Shown here: positions 59,547-64,000 of the stretch, piece by piece
How the letters are laid out: every line of letters begins with the position of its first letter
Position numbering within the stretch: position 1 is the first letter of the stretch
From: Favolaschia claudopus
Taxonomy: Eukaryota > Basidiomycota > Agaricomycetes > Agaricales > Mycenaceae
Direction: 5' to 3'
Assembly (NCBI GenBank): GCA_037176885.1
Contig: JAWWNJ010000166.1
Span: 450,745 to 514,744, forward strand
Length of the DNA stretch: 64,000 nucleotides
Position numbers and translations under genes: made by a program
The notes under the pieces: model-generated
Told to the model about the DNA's origin: nothing
The model's input: only the letters and a program-made list of their open reading frames with translations
Databases searched by the model: none

Positions 59547-62068
59547 ATGCCGCCTTTGGTTCGCCAGCAATCGCGCTCTAGCATCTTCAGCTGGTGGTCT
59601 GACAGCAACCCCCAACCTCTCCGGCCCGACCCTCAACCTCCATGCACTCGCAAAGCCGCTCCTCAAACTGATGTACCATCGCCAAGCGCAAGAATTCATA
59701 GCGCAAAGTCCGCGGCGGGCCACTCTCGAGCGATATTCTCTCTATATTTTCGAGCTATCTTCCGTGTGTAACTTGGCGATTCAATCAAGCTCTCATACTG
59801 ATGCTAGGCGATTGCAGATTAAACTACGTCTCCGCTTCTACCAAGATTACAATCTTGGCTGAGCTCATTGACCGGGTTGATGTGGGAGGCAGCGACGAGC
59901 TTCAGGCCGTTATGGAATCACCCATCTGGACGCATATACCCGAATTACTGAAATCGGGGAACAGTGAGATTTGGAGTCTAGCCTCACAATTATCCGTCCT
60001 TGGAGACGCCCAAAGCGCAAATCAAATTAATCAACTGACGCCGCCGCTTTCGTTACCCCCGCCAACTTGTCAGCATCCTCCACGCATATGGTAAGGCCGA
60101 TAGTCTATGCCATGGCTGGAGTGATGATGTTGTGAAGGCGCAATAATCTGAGTAGGGGTATCGACGAATCTCTTCTGCTTGAAGCAGAGCTTCGACGAAA
60201 GAAAGAAATCCATAGCGTGAAGATTATTGTGCTTGGTTCGTAGACTCTGCCTCCCAACATCTTACTCAAGCTGAACGTTACCAGGTCCCAAAGATTGCGG
60301 GAAAACCACCCTCTTGAAAGGCCTTCGGAGTGGCTTCGCTCCGAAAGCTTTCCGTGCTGAGGTAGGTGGTCTTCAGAATTTATCTCCTCGCTTTCTTCCA
60401 CTTTCAATCTTTCAGATGGACGCATGGCGACCTGCAATTCGTCTCAACCTTGTGCGGTCCATTAACTTCGTGATCAATCCCATTTTCCAGTCGTCACAAA
60501 GCTCTGAGTTGAAACAATTGGCAATGAAAATCGCACCACTTACATATAAAGTGGAAGAGACGTTGTTCAGCTGCATCGCTCCTCCCGAGATGATTTTACA
60601 GGCAGGGTGGTATCGTTTTAGCAGAGTCGCCGAGTTTTCCTCGCCAAACGTACTAATTCCTTTTCGTCGCGAACATATGAGGGAGGAAGAGGAACGGGCG
60701 AGTCGGCCGCTGTCCGCTTGTGCCAGTGATATGCAAGAACTTTGGACATCGAGTGAGATGCAAATGTTACTAGAAGCGCACAAGATAGAACTGAGAACCC
60801 AGCCTGGATTGTGAGCCTTAATTCGGTCGCTTGAATTTCGGTTACTGATCGTTGATCGTTTACGCCTAGTTTCTTAGATGATTTGCAACGCATCTGCGAT
60901 GAAAATTATATCCCCACAACGAGTATGTGGGGCTCTTGATTCGCTCACTGGCTCCCTGATGTACGCCGAATAACAGATGATATTCTTCGGACAAGAGTAC
61001 ATAACCCTTACGCGGAGGGGCCAGAGAAGCACGATATTGAAGGAGAATGTATGTATCCACAGAAAGATCCCAGCCTTCGCTAACGCAACACCTCAGCTTC
61101 TTGGAAAGCGGGAACTTTGACCGCTTACGAAATGAGGGGTGCATTAACGACTAGTGAACAAGGTATGCTGCACCATTTACCCAGCTTGTCTGAAACTGAT
61201 ATTCCGACCTCCAGCTCCGTGGGCGCAGTTCGTTGATGATGGTCGGTTTCTTTGAGAAAGTTACTTAATACGCGCTCATGAAATTAAACATGTCGAAGTG
61301 ACATGCTTATTCTTTTTCATCCCTATCTCAGGTTTGGAAGGCCACGATCGATTTCCATGGCTATACATATGAGACTAATTTATTCCAAGCTTTCGACGAA
61401 GTCTATCAAGAGAACGGCATCGAATTCAATCCTTTGGTAGGCTGTGGTTCAGGTTTAGATATGCAGCTACCGATGCTCGGGACCTAGGAGCAATCCTTCA
61501 AGCAATGGCGAGCCATTTGTAGCAACAACCTGCTGGCATCCGTCAACCTTACTGTGGTGAGCTCTACTTTGCTTCTTTCCGATAGTCCTAATCAAGGCTT
61601 GTAACGTAGTGCATAACCAAGATCGATATCCTGAGACACAAAATTCAGTCCGGAAAGCAATTCTCCCAATACGTGACGTCGTATCTGGACGAGCCAAACG
61701 ACGCAGACGCGATACTTGCTTGTATGTCCCCATTGTCCCTGTTGCTCTTGGCCGTCAGTAAAATGCATTCCAGATGTATATCAGAAGGTAAAAAATATTC
61801 ACCGTCAACATTTATCTACGTACAAGTATAAGGGTGCCCTCAGCGTCACTTGTATATGTGCAACTGTGAGTCCAGTAATCCCAGTATATGCGCTTATCGT
61901 TGACCGCGGCGCAGAATCCGAGCGATATACGCTCCTTGATGTACTCTTGTAAGTCTTTATTTTTTTTTCCTATCCCGAGTGCTTCTCAACTTAGCATATA
62001 TATGCTACTTCATCGCAGTGCGCGCGAATGTCGTGCGAGAAACTCTGCATGTATGTCAATTGGTGTGA
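59547..62068 (+). CDS. G-alpha-like GTPase with an N-terminal helical module, one frame break
   Basis: The start MPPLVRQQSRSSIFSWWSDSN is typical of an expanded Mycena-like N-terminal module. After a C5 run (59609-59613, one base too long) it continues GPTLNLHALAKPLLKLMYHRQ, then VSASTKITILAELIDRV. An intron with perfect borders (60095-60154) leads in frame into GIDESLLLEAELRRKKEI and the G-alpha core. Seen there: P-loop GPKDCGKTTLLKG, a helical insert, FLDDLQRICDENYIPTTNDILRTR, the G4-like ITKIDIL and a C-terminal CATNPSDIRS... ending HVCQLV at 62066. The switch II DVGGQR motif is not present in recognisable form (MRGALTTSEQAPW in its place), and the frame near 61450-61490 is uncertain. Family knowledge: G-alpha transduces GPCR signals; this copy is probably a degenerate regulator or pseudogene. 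The two halves could also be separate genes. Confidence 0.6.
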
Positions 62069-62631
62069 CACCAATTTGCCTAGGCGGATTGTTTGGTTCG
62101 TGTACACCGAATAATCACGGTTCAAACTACCATAAGTGATTCAAGATGCGAGGGAAATCGCTCGAAATTCTGAGAAGTGGCCTGAGGTGAGGCATCAGAG
62201 AATCCGGAGCTCGAGAATGGTTCTATATTCCCATGTAATGTAGTCGATAGAATTACTCGTCAAGAAAGTTGACTTTCGTTAGGCAAGACATGAATATGAC
62301 CGTCGCAGGCTGATAACACGGAGATAATAGGAACTCTGAATGAAGTCTGTTTTATTTCGAGGAAATGAGCCGCTGTCGACGAAATTCTGATCGGGTTGAT
62401 ACTAAGCCGCGCCAACGACAACGAATCCAGAAAACTTGCTACTGAGCCGATCACGCGCTCCCCGTAGCCAAGCATTACGCACTCTGAGAATTTGCCTACG
62501 CAGCATTGCGAATTACATGATTTAGAAAGTTTCAACGATGTGATTGAGTCTACCCCATGGCTCTCAGTGCAGGTCAATTGCGGAATTGATTCCAAAAATG
62601 GCGTACCTTCTACCTTCTGGGTCAAATTGGA
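62069..62631. other. convergent intergenic region
   Basis: 3' flanks of the G-alpha-like and BTB genes. No gene recognised. Confidence 0.45.
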
Positions 62632-63664
62632 TCAGTTCAATGCCTCCGCCTTCAGCTTTTCCAACTCGCTCCACGAGGGAAGCTCGAACATCTCTGGGAT
62701 ACTGTCCCAATGCTCTTGCTTAGCTACTTCATGGTTCGCCTTCATGCTCTGGAGACAATCGGTGCAGACCTGCAACGTATCCCATTCGCTGGTTTTCCAG
62801 AAATCCAAGGGCATTATTGGAGCGCGCGAAGAAGGTCGATTCCGGCAAGACTCCATATGACGGCGCACAGCGAATTTTGACACCGAGCATTGCGAAGGCG
62901 TATCGCACCCATCGACGGGGCTGGGCCACAAAAAATCCAACATATTCGTGACGACGGCTCCTTCCAATGTACGGCAGGCAGTCACGATATTGACTTTATC
63001 GCTAAGAGTGTGATCGCTTGTGAGGATCCCTTCTTCGGTTGAGAACGCACAGACACGGTAGAAAGCGATGGGGAGAATCCACTCAATTGATAAAGAGCGA
63101 GCGAGAGCGGTGAGGGAGTAAAATCCTGGGCCATCCTCATCTTCTAGTTGCGCAATCCACGGGGGGTCCTTTTGCGATGCGAGGGATTCGTAATCATGAA
63201 GTTGAGTTGGAAATTGGGAGGAAAGATGAACGAGAGCGCGTTTCCGCAGTGTCGACACCTCGTATTTATGGCTCATTCGAAGAACCGCGGTGAGAATCGC
63301 ATAAGAAGTTGGCGCGGGATGAGGTTCAAAAAAGCTAGTACGGAATCTCAGCAAAGGGCAAGCTATATTGTGAGACTCCTCACTCGGGAAACATCAACGC
63401 TTTGAGAAACACCGTTATGTCGGCCGCGCTGTCGGGAAGTGCAACAGATGGACAGCCAAGCATCATATCAACCTCTCTGGGTGCAGGAAGAGCAAGCATA
63501 TCTTTGAATATAGGAGAGTGTGCGGCGAGGTAGTCGCGTGAAACTCGGAAGATCGTTTTCTCGGCCAGGATTATGAGGCCACAATCTTCGAACCAGAGGC
63601 CATCGGCGCGGGTGAGGTCCTCGAGAAAAAGAGCTGGATCCGGAGCTTGCGAGTCGACGTCCAT
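62632..63664 (-). CDS. BTB/POZ-domain protein
   Basis: Two exons: MDVDSQAPDP at 63664 to about 63383, then an intron of about 50 nt (donor gtgagg, acceptor tactag), then from D-FFEPHPAPTS to the stop at 62632-62634. The BTB fold is visible: WFEDCGLIILAEKTIFRVSR, LAAHSPIFKDMLALP, then the back part YAILTAVLRMSHKYEVSTLRK. It is followed by the helical C-terminal region usual in the large basidiomycete BTB family, including RHMESCRNR, WDTLQVCTDCLQSM and a final LPSWSELEKLKAEALN. About 330 residues, full length. BTB proteins dimerise and often act as Cullin-3 adaptors; for this fungal subfamily no substrate is known. No defect seen. Confidence 0.9.
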
Positions 63665-64000
63665 GATGAGGGGTGGTGGTCGTGGTCAAGTCGTGGTCGC
63701 TTGGTGGTCGTAAGGTGGGAGAGGCTGATGGTCTTAGATAATCGGTGTGTTTGGATCAAGCCGTAGCATTCGGCATCCTCAATTGGTGGAGCAGCATCCC
63801 CATCTGTTTCCGACCCTCTTCTCCAAAATCCCTTTCGCCATGCTGGCACTGCATCCCAGTTCCCGTGTGTGCTGCGAAAGGCGGAACCTTCCGCAATATT
63901 GCTTGATTTGCCCTCGAGCGTGCTGTCCGCCGGGTAAGTATCTGAATCTGCTCAAGCCTGAGGTTTCAACCAAGTTTCAACTCGGAGCGTTCAGCGTTGC
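63665..64000. other. upstream region of the BTB gene
   Basis: Contains GGTGGTCGTGGTC-type short repeats near 63670-63715 just upstream of the BTB start. No further gene before the window ends. Confidence 0.4.

Overview
The window is nuclear DNA of a mushroom-forming basidiomycete (Agaricomycetes, most likely Agaricales and Mycena-like). Genes are split by many 45-60 nt introns. The recognisable families are typical of that group: DUF6532 proteins, Plavaka (KDZ) and PIF/Harbinger transposase relics, an ankyrin NLR, BTB proteins, an expanded G-alpha-like family and GtaA-type glutaminases. No tRNA, rRNA or CRISPR array was seen. The species is inferred, not proven.

Layout. 0.4-2.8 kb: an intact 12-exon GH13 alpha-glucosidase. 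3.3-11.3 kb: two large disordered Ser/Pro-rich proteins, both on the minus strand. 11.9-12.7 kb: an almost 800 bp imperfect palindrome. 12.7-14.9 kb: non-coding, with two clusters of GCAGAC-type words. 15-20 kb: a mobile-element graveyard holding a DUF6532 gene, an internally deleted Plavaka transposase, a PIF/Harbinger remnant and a truncated ankyrin paralogue. 20.5-21.1 kb: a small inverted-repeat element with a target-site duplication. 22-25.4 kb: a STAND/NLR gene (helical N-terminus, NACHT, 11 near-identical ankyrin repeats). 25.4-35.5 kb: essentially a gene desert.

35.69-49.54 kb is the most interesting part. I propose it is one ~13.85 kb mobile element. It has inverted, AGGAAT/ATTCCT-rich ends and is flanked by an 8-bp direct repeat. 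It carries a HECT-like protein with a Cys-rich N-terminus, a second unknown gene, degenerate tandem repeats, a protein ending in two AT-hooks, a cytochrome b5-like/MAPR protein, and a DDE integrase with HTH and AT-hook-like motifs. Removing the element and one repeat copy joins the two flanks into one open reading frame on the minus strand.

49.6-64 kb: a tiny 84-residue four-exon gene, a membrane-anchored GtaA-type glutaminase, a GC-rich region containing a tandem ~0.9 kb duplication, an N-terminal-helical/G-alpha-like fusion gene, and an intact BTB/POZ gene.

A recurrent oddity: in six coding regions the conserved frame breaks in or beside a run of exactly five identical bases, and dropping one base would restore it. 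This may be a consensus error, so gene models at those points should be treated with caution.
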